Shown here in pieces: positions 24,937-32,931 of a stretch of DNA of 43,581 nt (position 1 is its first letter; each line of letters opens with the position of its first letter). The stretch is from NCBI GenBank assembly GCA_017940465.1, contig JAGAYN010000055.1, positions 1 through 43,581 of the forward strand, written 5' to 3'. This DNA comes from Bacteroidales bacterium (GTDB taxonomy: Bacteria; Bacteroidota; Bacteroidia; Bacteroidales; P3). The position numbers and the translations under genes are program-made. The notes below the pieces were generated by a model that saw only the letters and a list, made by a program, of their open reading frames with translations, made no database searches and was not told the origin of the DNA.

Positions 24937-24962
24937 GTGGCAGCCCTATAGGTACCCTTTTT
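24927..24962 (+). terminator. Rho-independent terminator built on repeat copy 2
   Basis: TACCTATAGGG (24927-24937) pairs perfectly with CCCTATAGGTA (24944-24954) around TGGCAG, followed by CCC and five T. The left arm is the end of the dispersed element's third 11-bp unit. Confidence 0.88.
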
Positions 24963-24987
24963 GTTAAAATAAAGTTAAAAACAGCCC

Positions 24988-25917
24988 GTGGAACTCGACA
25001 GCCTATCCCGCTACCGCAACCTATCGCTCTTCGCCCGCCAGGTGGTGGAGGGATTCATCACGGGTCGGCACCGCAGCCCCTACCACGGCTTCTCGGCCGA
25101 ATTCTCGGACTACCGCCAGTACAACCCCGGCGAATCCACCCGCAACATCGACTACCGCCTCTACGGACGCACCGACCGCCTGTATGTCAAACAATTCGAG
25201 GAGGAAACCAACCTGCGCTGCCAACTGGTGATAGACCACAGCGCCTCCATGCTCTTCCCCACCGCGCAGCACGGAAATCCAGAAAAGCCCAACAAGCTGA
25301 CCTTCAGCGCCTACGCCTCGGCCGCACTGATAGAACTGCTCCACCGACAGCGCGACGCCTTCGGCCTCACCCTCGTCTCCTCGCAGATCGACAGCCACAC
25401 GCCCGCCCGCTCCTCCAGCCTCCACCAGAAACACCTGATGGCATTGCTGGACAGCCTCGTGCAACCGCCTAAAGACAGCCCCAAACAACCCTCCGGGACC
25501 GCACTGGCCGAGCCGCTGCACCTCATCGCAGAACAGATACACCGCCGCTCACTCGTCGCCCTCTTCACCGACGCCCTCGTCCGCGACAGCGAGCAGGAAC
25601 CCCTCCTCGACGCCCTGCGACACCTGCGGCACAATAAACACGAGGTGATACTCTTCCACACCTACCACGGCCCAAGCGAACTGGAACTGGACTACGACGC
25701 CCGGCCCCACCTCTTCATCGACCTCGAAAGCGGCCGACAACTCAAACTCACCCCCACCGAAATCGCCCAGACCTACCGCCGGCACATGCACCAAACCTTC
25801 GCCCTCCTCCAGCAGCGCGCCCTCCAGTACCGCATCGACTACCTGCCCGTCGACGTCAGCCTCGGGTTCCACCAAGTGCTGCAACCCTTCCTCTTGAAAA
25901 GAAATAAATCAAAATAA
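24988..25917 (+). CDS. DUF58-domain protein (vWA-like)
   Basis: A 309-residue protein of the DUF58 family, which carries a von Willebrand A-like domain and usually sits beside MoxR ATPases. It opens MELDSLSRYRNLSLFARQVVEGFITGRHRSPYHGFSAEFSDYRQYNPG, with the conserved RPYxxGDxxR-like segment seen as QYNPGESTRNIDYRLYGRTDRLYVK. The metal site D-x-S-x-S is Asp83, Ser85 and Ser87 in VIDHSASM. The GTG at 24988 is the only start that covers the whole family region; no ATG is near. No MoxR gene is in the window. The M20 dipeptidase gene follows after 9 bases, so they share an operon. Its role is uncertain. Confidence 0.9.
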   Translation: MELDSLSRYRNLSLFARQVVEGFITGRHRSPYHGFSAEFSDYRQYNPGESTRNIDYRLYGRTDRLYVKQFEEETNLRCQLVIDHSASMLFPTAQHGNPEKPNKLTFSAYASAALIELLHRQRDAFGLTLVSSQIDSHTPARSSSLHQKHLMALLDSLVQPPKDSPKQPSGTALAEPLHLIAEQIHRRSLVALFTDALVRDSEQEPLLDALRHLRHNKHEVILFHTYHGPSELELDYDARPHLFIDLESGRQLKLTPTEIAQTYRRHMHQTFALLQQRALQYRIDYLPVDVSLGFHQVLQPFLLKRNKSK

Positions 25918-25926
25918 CAGAAACAT

Positions 25927-27279
25927 ATGAAACAATACATCGAACAGAACCAGGACCGCTTCCTCGAAGAACTCTTCTCCCTCATCCGCATCCCCTCCAT
26001 CAGCTCCGAACAGGAACACAAGCCCGACATGGTGCGCTGCGCCGAACGCTGGAAAGAACTGCTGCTGGAAGCCGGCGTGGACCGCGCCGAAGTGATGCCC
26101 ACAGAGGGAAACCCCGTCGTGTATGCCGAAAAAACGATAGCCGCCGACAAGCCGACGGTGCTCGTCTATGGCCACTACGACGTCATGCCCGTGGAACCCC
26201 TCGCCCTCTGGCGCACCCAGCCCTTCGAACCCGTAGTCAAGGACGGCCGCATCTGGGCCCGCGGAGCCGACGACGACAAAGGCCAGTCCTTCATGCACGC
26301 CAAAGCATTCGAATACATGGTTCGCACCGCCACCCTCCCCTGCAACGTCAAGTTCATGCTCGAAGGCGAGGAGGAAATCGGCTCCGGCAGCCTCTACGGA
26401 TTCTGCGAGAAAAACAAGGAAATGCTCAAGGCCGACATCATACTCGTCTCCGACACCTCCATGATCGCCCCCGACGTACCCTCCATCACCTCCGGACTCC
26501 GCGGACTCTGCTACTGGGACGTCGAAGTCACCGGCCCCAACCACGACCTCCACTCCGGCCTCTTCGGCGGCGCAGTGGCCAACCCCATCAACGTGCTATG
26601 CCGCATGATCGCCGACCTCCACGACGCCAATGGCCACATCACCATCCCCGGATTCTACGACGACGTCCTCGTGCTCTCCTCCGAAGAACGCGCACTCATG
26701 GCACAGGCCCCCTTCGACGAAGCTGCCTACAAGCAGGAACTCGGCCTCCGCGCCCTCAAAGGCGAAGAAGGATTCTCCACCAAAGAACGCACCGGAATCC
26801 GCCCATGCCTCGACGTATGCGGCATCTGGGGCGGACACACCGGCGAAGGCTCCAAGACCGTCCTCCCCTCGAAAGCCTACGCAAAAATAAGCACACGCCT
26901 GGTCGCCAACCAGGACTTCGAGAAAATATCCAAACAGTTCAAAAACTATTTCGAAGCCGCCGCCCCCGAATACGTCACCGTCAAAGTAACCCCATCCCAC
27001 GGAGGCGCCGCCTACGTGGCTCCGCTTGAATTGAAAGCCTACAAAGCAGCCGAACGCGCCATGCAGGACACCTACCGCCGTCGACCCATACCCACCCGCA
27101 GCGGCGGCTCCATACCCATCATCGCAGGCTTCGAGAAAATCCTCGGAATCAAAAGCATCCTCATGGGATTCGGACTGGCTACCGACGACATCCACGCCCC
27201 CAACGAAAACTACCCGCTTGAGCAATTCCTCCGCGGCATAGAGACCATACCCCTATTCTACAAGTACTTCGCCGAATAA
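25927..27279 (+). CDS. M20-family dipeptidase
   Basis: A 450-residue zinc peptidase of the M20 (ArgE/DapE/carnosinase) family, cytoplasmic. Metal ligands and catalytic residues are visible: His83 and Asp85 in YGHYDVMP, Asp116/117 in RGADDDKGQ, Glu148-149 in LEGEEEIGSGS, Asp in LVSDTSM, and His near the end in LATDDIHAPNEN. The lid domain includes NHDLHSGLFGGAVANPINVL, typical of the dipeptidase branch closest to carnosinase. It probably cleaves imported dipeptides. It is flanked by DUF58 (9 bases upstream) and cardiolipin synthase (1 base downstream), a compact operon. Confidence 0.93.
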   Translation: MKQYIEQNQDRFLEELFSLIRIPSISSEQEHKPDMVRCAERWKELLLEAGVDRAEVMPTEGNPVVYAEKTIAADKPTVLVYGHYDVMPVEPLALWRTQPFEPVVKDGRIWARGADDDKGQSFMHAKAFEYMVRTATLPCNVKFMLEGEEEIGSGSLYGFCEKNKEMLKADIILVSDTSMIAPDVPSITSGLRGLCYWDVEVTGPNHDLHSGLFGGAVANPINVLCRMIADLHDANGHITIPGFYDDVLVLSSEERALMAQAPFDEAAYKQELGLRALKGEEGFSTKERTGIRPCLDVCGIWGGHTGEGSKTVLPSKAYAKISTRLVANQDFEKISKQFKNYFEAAAPEYVTVKVTPSHGGAAYVAPLELKAYKAAERAMQDTYRRRPIPTRSGGSIPIIAGFEKILGIKSILMGFGLATDDIHAPNENYPLEQFLRGIETIPLFYKYFAE

Positions 27280-27280
27280 C

Positions 27281-28705
27281 ATGGTCTTTGAAATCCTGCT
27301 TGCCCTCATCGTCGTGGGCGCCATCGTCATCGTGATAATGGAGAACCGCAAGCCCTACCTCTCCCTCTTCTGGGTCATGCTGCTCGCGGTGCTCCCCGGT
27401 ATCGGCGTCGTACTCTACCTCCTCCTTGGGAAAGACTACCGCAGCCGCCGCGTCATCAAAGCCGACGAACTGGCGCGACTGGACGCACTCCGCAACGAAG
27501 CCACCCGCAACGGCATCGTGCATGGCCACCCCTCCGAGAAATATGCCAAACTCGCCGCCATGATGCGCGGAGCCAACGACACACCACTCTTCAAAGGCAA
27601 CCAGGTGCGCATCTTCACCGACTTCACCCCCATGTTCCAGTCCATGCTGGACGACATCGCCGCTGCCAAAGAATTCGTCCACATACAATTCTACATCGTC
27701 GAGGACGACGAAGTAGGGCGCCAGCTGAGCTCCCTCCTCATCCGCAAGGCACAGCAGGGGGTGGACGTGAGGCTCATCTTCGACTCCTGGGCCAACCTCA
27801 CCGTCAAAGGCCGCTACTACGACCACATGCGCCAAGGAGGAGTCCAGGTGCAATCCTTCCAGAAACTGCTGCCCTCCATGCTCACCCGCGAAGTGAACTG
27901 CCGCACCCACCGCAAAATCGTAGTCATTGACGGACAGATTGGCTACACCGGAGGCATGAACATCGCCAAACGCTACCGCGACGGCATCAACCACGGCAAC
28001 TGGCGCGACACACACATCCGCCTGCAGGGACCCGCCGTCTCGCAACTCGAACTCTCCCTGCTCGCCGACTGGCGCTTCTGCACCAAGGAACTGCTGGCCG
28101 ACCGACGCTTCTTCCCACCATCCCACCTCCCCCACATGCCCGAAGGCTCCCCGGGGGCTATGGCCCAGATCATCACCTCCGGACCCATGGACGAATGGAA
28201 CACCGTCATGCAAGGCCTCGTGCAGGTCATAGCCCAAAGCCGCCGCTACCTCTACCTGCAGACCCCATACTTCATCCCCACCCAACCCATCCTCCTGGCC
28301 ATCCGCAACGCAGCCCTCGCAGGCGTGGACGTGCGCCTCATGATGCCCTCCACAGCCGACCGCGGCGCCGTCATGCTCTACGCCTCGCAGTCCTACTTCC
28401 GTGACCTGCTCCCCGCCGGAGTGAAAATCTATATGTACAACAAAGGCTACCTGCATGCCAAAACCATGGTCTGCGACGACGACTTCGTCACCATCGGCTC
28501 CACCAACATCGACCCACGAAGCCTGGAACAAAACTTCGAAGTGAACGCCTTCCTCTACGACAGCGAACTGGCCATACACCAACGCGACATCTTCCTGGAC
28601 GACCTGAAGGAGTGCACCCTGGTGGACCCCGGCGCCTGGGAACACCAGCCGGCATGGCACCGCTTCCGACAGTCCTTCTCCCGCCTCCTGACCCCCATCC
28701 TATAG
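27281..28705 (+). CDS. cls: Cardiolipin synthase
   Basis: A 474-residue membrane phospholipase-D-like enzyme that makes cardiolipin from two phosphatidylglycerols. Two N-terminal helices (about 1-20 and 28-48: FEILLALIVVGAIVIVIM and LFWVMLLAVLPGIGVVLYLLLG) precede two HKD motifs: His210-x-Lys212-x4-Asp217 in THRKIVVIDG, and His392-x-Lys394-x4-Asp399 in HAKTMVCDD. The tail GSTNIDPRSLEQNFEVN is family-typical. Odd point: the final codons and the TAG stop at 28703-28705 lie inside the last 11-bp unit of a dispersed repeat, so the repeat supplies the end of the protein. Last gene of the DUF58-M20-cls operon. Confidence 0.95.
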   Translation: MVFEILLALIVVGAIVIVIMENRKPYLSLFWVMLLAVLPGIGVVLYLLLGKDYRSRRVIKADELARLDALRNEATRNGIVHGHPSEKYAKLAAMMRGANDTPLFKGNQVRIFTDFTPMFQSMLDDIAAAKEFVHIQFYIVEDDEVGRQLSSLLIRKAQQGVDVRLIFDSWANLTVKGRYYDHMRQGGVQVQSFQKLLPSMLTREVNCRTHRKIVVIDGQIGYTGGMNIAKRYRDGINHGNWRDTHIRLQGPAVSQLELSLLADWRFCTKELLADRRFFPPSHLPHMPEGSPGAMAQIITSGPMDEWNTVMQGLVQVIAQSRRYLYLQTPYFIPTQPILLAIRNAALAGVDVRLMMPSTADRGAVMLYASQSYFRDLLPAGVKIYMYNKGYLHAKTMVCDDDFVTIGSTNIDPRSLEQNFEVNAFLYDSELAIHQRDIFLDDLKECTLVDPGAWEHQPAWHRFRQSFSRLLTPIL

Positions 28706-28780
28706 GCACCCTATAGGTATCCGGTAGGTATCCGGTAGGTATTTACTTCGACTGAGAACCGATATGAACGCTTATGGTCC
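28699..28780 (-). repeat. Dispersed 3'-end element, copy 3 (between convergent genes)
   Basis: On the minus strand the core is at 28766-28739. The head is ATTGGACCATAAGCGTT, and four 11-bp tail units run to 28699 (ATACCTACCGG twice, ATACCTATAGG, GTGCCTATAGG). The last unit overlaps the cls stop codon. Orientation follows the minus-strand GIN-barrel gene, whose terminator lies just before it. Confidence 0.95.
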
Positions 28781-28787
28781 AATAAAA

Positions 28788-28812
28788 AGATGGGTGCCGA
28801 CGGCACCCATCT
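28788..28812 (-). terminator. Terminator of the sigma/anti-sigma/barrel operon
   Basis: AGATGGGTGCC (28788-28798) pairs perfectly with GGCACCCATCT (28802-28812). On the minus strand it is followed by TTTTTATT. It may also stop cls transcription on the other strand, though there the T-run is missing. Confidence 0.9.
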
Positions 28813-28827
28813 TCAATACAATGAACA

Positions 28828-30108
28828 TCAGTCTATTGAGATAATTATGCCAAACTTCACCGGATAGAGTTCCTGCACGGAGGACTTCATGGTGCTCATG
28901 GTGGCCGTCTGGAAGTAGAGGCCGAAGCCGTTGCACGTGAGCGTGGCGCGGAGGTCCAGTTTGTAGGGATTGACAAACCTGTTCACGCTCTGGTCCTTAT
29001 GGAGTTCGCTGCGGCTGTCGGAGTCGTACTCTTGGTGTATGCCAGTGTGGCTGCCGCTCCAGTGGAGACCCGGCAAGGCGGCCAGGGTGAGTTGCCAGTC
29101 GTGCCAAAGGTCGATGCGCAGCGAAACCGGAAGCACCACATACCGCGTCAGCATCCGCGACGAACACTGCTCGTCAGTGCCCTCGGCAAAGGCGGCGGCA
29201 GAAGGGTCGAACATCACCTCGGGGACGTTGAACTTATACTTGTCCCAATCGAGGCCGATGCCGAGGTAAAGACCCGTGTGGCGCGTGCCGAGGAGGGGGT
29301 AGTTGACCGAGAGGTGGATGTGGTTGAACGAGGTGCGCACGTCGGCCGCACCGTCCACGCCGGAGAAGCCCTCGAACATCGACGAACCCCAGTTGTGGAA
29401 ACCCCAGGCGAAGTCAAGAGCCACGTCGCGGCGTTGCCAGAAGGAGCCATTCCCCTTTCCCGAGCCCTCCTCCTGTTCGCCGAGGGGAATCCCGTGCCTG
29501 TAGGGCGTTACGCTCCCGCTGTCGCAGAGGTTGAAGTCAATGCTCGACTGGTCCTCGACGTGCACCGTGCCATCGCCCGTCTGCGAAGCGTCGGCCTTGC
29601 AGGCGAGGTCGATCTTGGAGAAATCGCTGGAGGCGAAGTCGAAGCGCGAGCACGACATGACGGTTTCGGAACTGATGCGCGACCAGTCCTCGGCCTGCAG
29701 CGTGAGGCTGGCGGCATGCACCGTGTCGTCCAGCGTCCCGCGGAACTGCGCCGACGCGTGGTCCTCGGTGTGGACAGCGAAGCGGTCGCGCATACCGAAC
29801 GAGCCCTTGAAGACCAGCGACGCACGGTCCTCGGCCACAAACGCCATCGAATGCCCGGCGGGCAGCGTGATGCGCACGAAGGCGTTGCCATCGATTGTCA
29901 TGCGGTTGCCCCTGATGGTGGCCACCTGGCTGTTGTCCTCCGCGGTGAGTGTCAGGGCGAGGCCTTCAGTCACCGTGAGGCTTGCACGGTCTTCCACGCG
30001 AATCTCGCTGACGCTCTCCGGGATAGCCTGCTGGAAGGTCTGCCCCTGCAGGGCCACGGGAATCATGGCGGCGACGAAAGCCGCCAGGCGGGTGAATCTC
30101 TTTTTCAT
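28828..30108 (-). CDS. GIN-like head plus outer-membrane beta-barrel protein
   Basis: A 426-residue exported protein. The signal peptide is MKKRFTRLAAFVAAMIPVALQGQ. Residues about 30-200 are a repeating beta pattern (VEDRASLTVTEG, LTAEDNSQVATIRG, VAEDRASLVFKG, QAEDWSRISSE, VEDQSSIDFNL) like the GIN/DUF2807 right-handed helix domain, in which ED-x-S-S turns recur about every 25-30 residues. Residues about 235-426 resemble a small outer-membrane beta-barrel (VALDFAWGFHNWGSSMFEG, LYLGIGLDWDKYKF) and end KFGIIISID. It is the last gene of the ECF operon; its start overlaps the anti-sigma stop (ATGA). It is probably the main target or sensor of that system, an inference from position. Confidence 0.82.
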   Translation of the reverse strand: MKKRFTRLAAFVAAMIPVALQGQTFQQAIPESVSEIRVEDRASLTVTEGLALTLTAEDNSQVATIRGNRMTIDGNAFVRITLPAGHSMAFVAEDRASLVFKGSFGMRDRFAVHTEDHASAQFRGTLDDTVHAASLTLQAEDWSRISSETVMSCSRFDFASSDFSKIDLACKADASQTGDGTVHVEDQSSIDFNLCDSGSVTPYRHGIPLGEQEEGSGKGNGSFWQRRDVALDFAWGFHNWGSSMFEGFSGVDGAADVRTSFNHIHLSVNYPLLGTRHTGLYLGIGLDWDKYKFNVPEVMFDPSAAAFAEGTDEQCSSRMLTRYVVLPVSLRIDLWHDWQLTLAALPGLHWSGSHTGIHQEYDSDSRSELHKDQSVNRFVNPYKLDLRATLTCNGFGLYFQTATMSTMKSSVQELYPVKFGIIISID

Positions 30109-30956
30109 AATATAGGTTTTTTAAATTTGCTTGCTGCGTATGAAATGCCCTCGCGCAAGGGCTCCACGATGCGCACCTCGAGCCGACGGCTGTCGGGCAG
30201 CAGACGGCTCACCAGACGGCCGCCGGCAGACTGCGAGAGGGTCTCGTGGCCGGCCTCGCTGAGGGCCAGCAGGCGGTCGCCCCAGTCGGGTGCCTCGAAG
30301 GCGATGAGGGCGGTGGAGGCCTCGATGGATGGCTCCGCACCGGCTTTTTCGCTGACAGCGATAAGGCTGTTCACTGGGATTGCAGCCTCCGCGGCAGGGA
30401 CATCGGCCGCTGCCAGGGCGTCGCCGGGAGCCACGGGGCTGGAGGCGACAGAATCTGTAGACAGGATAGATCTCATAGCGGGGACAGAGGCGACAGCGTT
30501 TATAGACCGGATAGGGCTGGTGGCACCGGCGGCCCTGGCCACCCCTATGACATCCATCCCTTCCATCCCGTCTGTCTCCTCTCTACAATCCAGTCTGCCT
30601 CCCCCCTCTATCCCCTGCTCGCCACGTGCCAGCAGGGGCACCTCGGCGCTGTCCATTCGGGCTGTGCGCAGGGCGGGCAACATGAGCGCCGTCACCACCG
30701 CCGCCGCGGCAGCCCAGCGACCCAGCAGCGGCCAAAAGGTACGCACCGGAACCTCGGGCAGCGGCGCGGCAGCAAACCGCACGCTCTCGTCGCGCTCCAA
30801 GCGCGGCGCCTCCCGGTAGAGGGCCAGTTCCTCGACCGCATCGGGGTGGGCGGAAAGCCACTGCTCCACAGCGGCAATTTCCTCCGCGGAAACCAGTTCC
30901 CCCTCGGCATAGCGCAGGAGCCAGAGCTCATAGTTGGTATCATCTATCGTTGTCAT
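30105..30956 (-). CDS. Probable membrane anti-sigma factor
   Basis: A 283-residue protein directly after the ECF sigma gene, overlapping it by 17 bases. The N-terminal about 60 residues (MTTIDDTNYELWLLRYAEGELVSAEEIAAVEQWLSAHPDAVEELALY) are the small helical sigma-binding domain typical of Bacteroidota anti-sigma factors; no zinc HxxxCxxC motif is present. One membrane helix follows (about 81-96). The remaining, probably periplasmic, part is Ala/Ser-rich and of low complexity (APGDALAAADVPAAEAAIPVNSL). It likely holds the sigma factor until an envelope signal releases it. The role rests on gene order and domain layout. Confidence 0.82.
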   Translation of the reverse strand: MTTIDDTNYELWLLRYAEGELVSAEEIAAVEQWLSAHPDAVEELALYREAPRLERDESVRFAAAPLPEVPVRTFWPLLGRWAAAAAVVTALMLPALRTARMDSAEVPLLARGEQGIEGGGRLDCREETDGMEGMDVIGVARAAGATSPIRSINAVASVPAMRSILSTDSVASSPVAPGDALAAADVPAAEAAIPVNSLIAVSEKAGAEPSIEASTALIAFEAPDWGDRLLALSEAGHETLSQSAGGRLVSRLLPDSRRLEVRIVEPLREGISYAASKFKKPIL

Positions 30957-31440
30957 ATCCTAATGATTTCAGTTGTTTACGCATAGCCACGCGGGCGCGG
31001 AAGAGGTAGACCTGCACCTGCGAGTCGCTCAGTTCCAACGTCTCGGCGATCTCCCGGTAGGAGTATCCCTCCACGTCGCGCAGCTGCAGGATGGCGCGTT
31101 GCACCTCGGGCAGCACCCGCAGGCTGTGCTCGATGGCCTCGCGCAGGTCGAAGCCCTCGTCGGCCTCCTGTGTGCCGGGAAGGTTGGCGCGGATGGCATC
31201 GGCATGGCTGCGCTCCACCCTGGCATGCCGCAGCGAGTGCATCAGGGAGCGGTAGGTGGCACCGAGGATGTAGGGCTTGCCCTTGGCGCAGTCGACATGG
31301 CTGCAACGCTGCCAGAGCGAGGCCAGCGCCTCCTGCACGGCATCCTCGCAGTCGGGACGCGAGGGGCAGCAGCGGAGGGCGAAGCGAAGCGCGTCGTCGG
31401 CCCAGCGGGGGGAGTGGAGGGTGTATTCCTTGGCAGTCAT
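30940..31440 (-). CDS. ECF-type RNA polymerase sigma factor
   Basis: A 166-residue sigma-70 family factor with only regions 2 and 4. Region 2 covers about residues 10-75 (DDALRFALRCCPSRPDCEDAVQEALASLWQRC, then LGATYRSLMHSLRHARVER). Region 4 covers about 105-160 (LPEVQRAILQLRDVEGYSYREIAETLELSDSQVQVYLFRARVAMRKQL), the helix-turn-helix that reads the -35 box. It overlaps the anti-sigma gene, forming sigma/anti-sigma/effector. Such operons are usually autoregulated; a candidate site lies at 31452-31491. Regulon beyond this operon unknown. Confidence 0.93.
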   Translation of the reverse strand: MTAKEYTLHSPRWADDALRFALRCCPSRPDCEDAVQEALASLWQRCSHVDCAKGKPYILGATYRSLMHSLRHARVERSHADAIRANLPGTQEADEGFDLREAIEHSLRVLPEVQRAILQLRDVEGYSYREIAETLELSDSQVQVYLFRARVAMRKQLKSLGYDNDR

Positions 31441-31505
31441 CCGTCAGCGTTTTCACCCTATAGTTGCCCATCGGGGGCAGAATATTACACCCGAGGCGAA
31501 AAAAA

Positions 31506-32075
31506 TCAGAAAAAAAGGTGCTCCAGCAGAATCTTCACTCCGAGGGCGACGAGCACCACGCCGGCCACGACATTGGCCGTGCGCCCGGGGATGGGAGTGC
31601 GTCGGCGGCCCAGAGCGGAGCCCAGGAGCGAGACAACAAAGGTGGTGAGCGCGATGAGGAGCACAACCCAGAGGACCGTCCCCAGCGGATGCTGCAGGCC
31701 CAGGCCAATGCCGACAGCGAAGGCGTCGATGCTGGTGGCGACACCGAGGAGGAGGTAATTGAAAATCGGGAATCGGAAATTGAAGGTCTGGAGTGCCTCC
31801 TCCCTGTCGCGGATGCCGTCCAGGAGCATCTTGCCACCAACGAGGGCCAGGAGCGCGAAGGCAATCCAGTGGTCGACAGCCTCGATGAAGGCACGGGCTG
31901 CATCGCCGATGAGGGCACCCGCCAGAGGGAAGGCCCCCTGGCAGAGGGCGAAGACGAGGGCCATGAGCAGGCGCTGGCGGCGCAACAGGCAAAGGCGCAG
32001 GGCGGTGGCGGCCGAGACCACCAGCGTGTCCACACAGAGTGCCAATGCCAATAGGAACGCTTCCCAGAACACCAT
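31506..32075 (-). CDS. mntP: Manganese efflux pump MntP-like protein
   Basis: A 189-residue inner-membrane protein with six predicted helices, in the MntP/YebN family that exports Mn2+. The paired acidic motifs are LCVDTLVVSAATAL near residue 15 and LLGVATSIDAFAVGIGL near 115, each with a membrane-embedded Asp. Other conserved Gly-rich helices are ALCQGAFPLAGALIG and ALLALVGGKMLLDGI. The cytoplasmic loop FNFRFPIFNY is encoded by four 7-bp repeats, probably an expansion of a tolerant loop. It lies 8 bases after the ATP-grasp gene, at the end of the serC-serA run and 65 bases upstream of the sigma gene. Confidence 0.9.
   Translation of the reverse strand: MVFWEAFLLALALCVDTLVVSAATALRLCLLRRQRLLMALVFALCQGAFPLAGALIGDAARAFIEAVDHWIAFALLALVGGKMLLDGIRDREEALQTFNFRFPIFNYLLLGVATSIDAFAVGIGLGLQHPLGTVLWVVLLIALTTFVVSLLGSALGRRRTPIPGRTANVVAGVVLVALGVKILLEHLFF
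31754..31781. repeat. 7-bp tandem repeat (4 units) inside mntP
   Basis: Plus-strand units GGTAATT, GAAAATC, GGGAATC and GGAAATT; the coding strand reads AATTTCC, GATTCCC, GATTTTC and AATTACC. It has the same length (28 bp) and period as the array in the C69 dipeptidase gene. Confidence 0.75.
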
Positions 32076-32083
32076 ACCTCCCG

Positions 32084-32929
32084 CTAACTCCTTTCCTCCA
32101 CCTTACAGTGCGCCACCATGCCCATGGTGTGGCGCAGATTGATTTCGGCCACGCAGAGGCTTCCGTCGGCGCAGGCCATGAGGTCTACCCCGAGGGGGCC
32201 GGTATATCGTGGCGTGATGTTGGCGGCCAGCCATGCCTCCACCCTGCCCCGCATGGCTTCCAGCGCGGGGAATGCGGCGGCGATGCGGCTGTCCGGCCAG
32301 AGGATATTCTCCTTGTAGACGCCGCTTCCGGTGCGGAAGAGAGAGTATCCGATGAAGCGACTGCCCATGTATTCCAGGGCTAGATCGGCCACCACCTCGC
32401 GCCTCGGTTCGGCGATGACGCAACGCTGCGTGGTGACGGTCTTGGCAATCCAGTGGCGGTCAATCGCGGTCAGTGCGCCATGAATCCATCGCAGGCCACG
32501 GCCCGCACCGCTCCAAGGGGCCTTGAGCACCCAATGGGGCTGCCCCTGCAGGAGGGCCTCGGCCTCCTCGGGGCTATATATGGCGCGGCAGTCGGGCTGC
32601 AGCGGCAGGACAGTGGAGCGATGCTGCAACCGGCGGAGTTCCTCCAAGAAGGCATCCGACGGCAGGAGCCGCTGTGGAAGACCCGCCTTCAGAAGCTGGT
32701 GCTTGAGGGCAATGTTCCACCCCCACGGCACCACGGCGGTGCAGTCGCGCAGCATCTCCGCGGGCGGAAGGCTGTAGGCGGAGCAGCAGAGGGCCGCAGG
32801 ATAGAGCGTGCCCATGACCGCCTGGGCGTCGCGCAGGGCGAACTCGCGTGCCGAACGCGGCGGCAAATAATGAGCACGACCGCTGGCCAGGCAGAGGTCG
32901 TGCTCGGGATTGAAGATGCAAAGCTGCAT
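32084..32929 (-). CDS. ATP-grasp-like protein of unknown function
   Basis: A 281-residue cytoplasmic protein. It starts MQLCIFNPEHDLCLASG at 32929, two bases after the serA stop; the frame continues upstream only as a shadow of serA. Middle and end segments fit an ATP-grasp fold: WVLKAPWSGAGRGLRWI as the ATP-binding Lys and Gly-rich loop, IAEPRREVVADLALEYMG, and YTGPLGVDLMACADGSLCVAEINLRHTMGMV with the metal-binding Asp, Glu and Asn. Such enzymes join a carboxylate to an amine or thiol using ATP. Homologues next to serA/serC occur in other Bacteroidales as far as I recall, but the product is unknown. Confidence 0.8.
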   Translation of the reverse strand: MQLCIFNPEHDLCLASGRAHYLPPRSAREFALRDAQAVMGTLYPAALCCSAYSLPPAEMLRDCTAVVPWGWNIALKHQLLKAGLPQRLLPSDAFLEELRRLQHRSTVLPLQPDCRAIYSPEEAEALLQGQPHWVLKAPWSGAGRGLRWIHGALTAIDRHWIAKTVTTQRCVIAEPRREVVADLALEYMGSRFIGYSLFRTGSGVYKENILWPDSRIAAAFPALEAMRGRVEAWLAANITPRYTGPLGVDLMACADGSLCVAEINLRHTMGMVAHCKVEERS

Positions 32930-32931
32930 TC

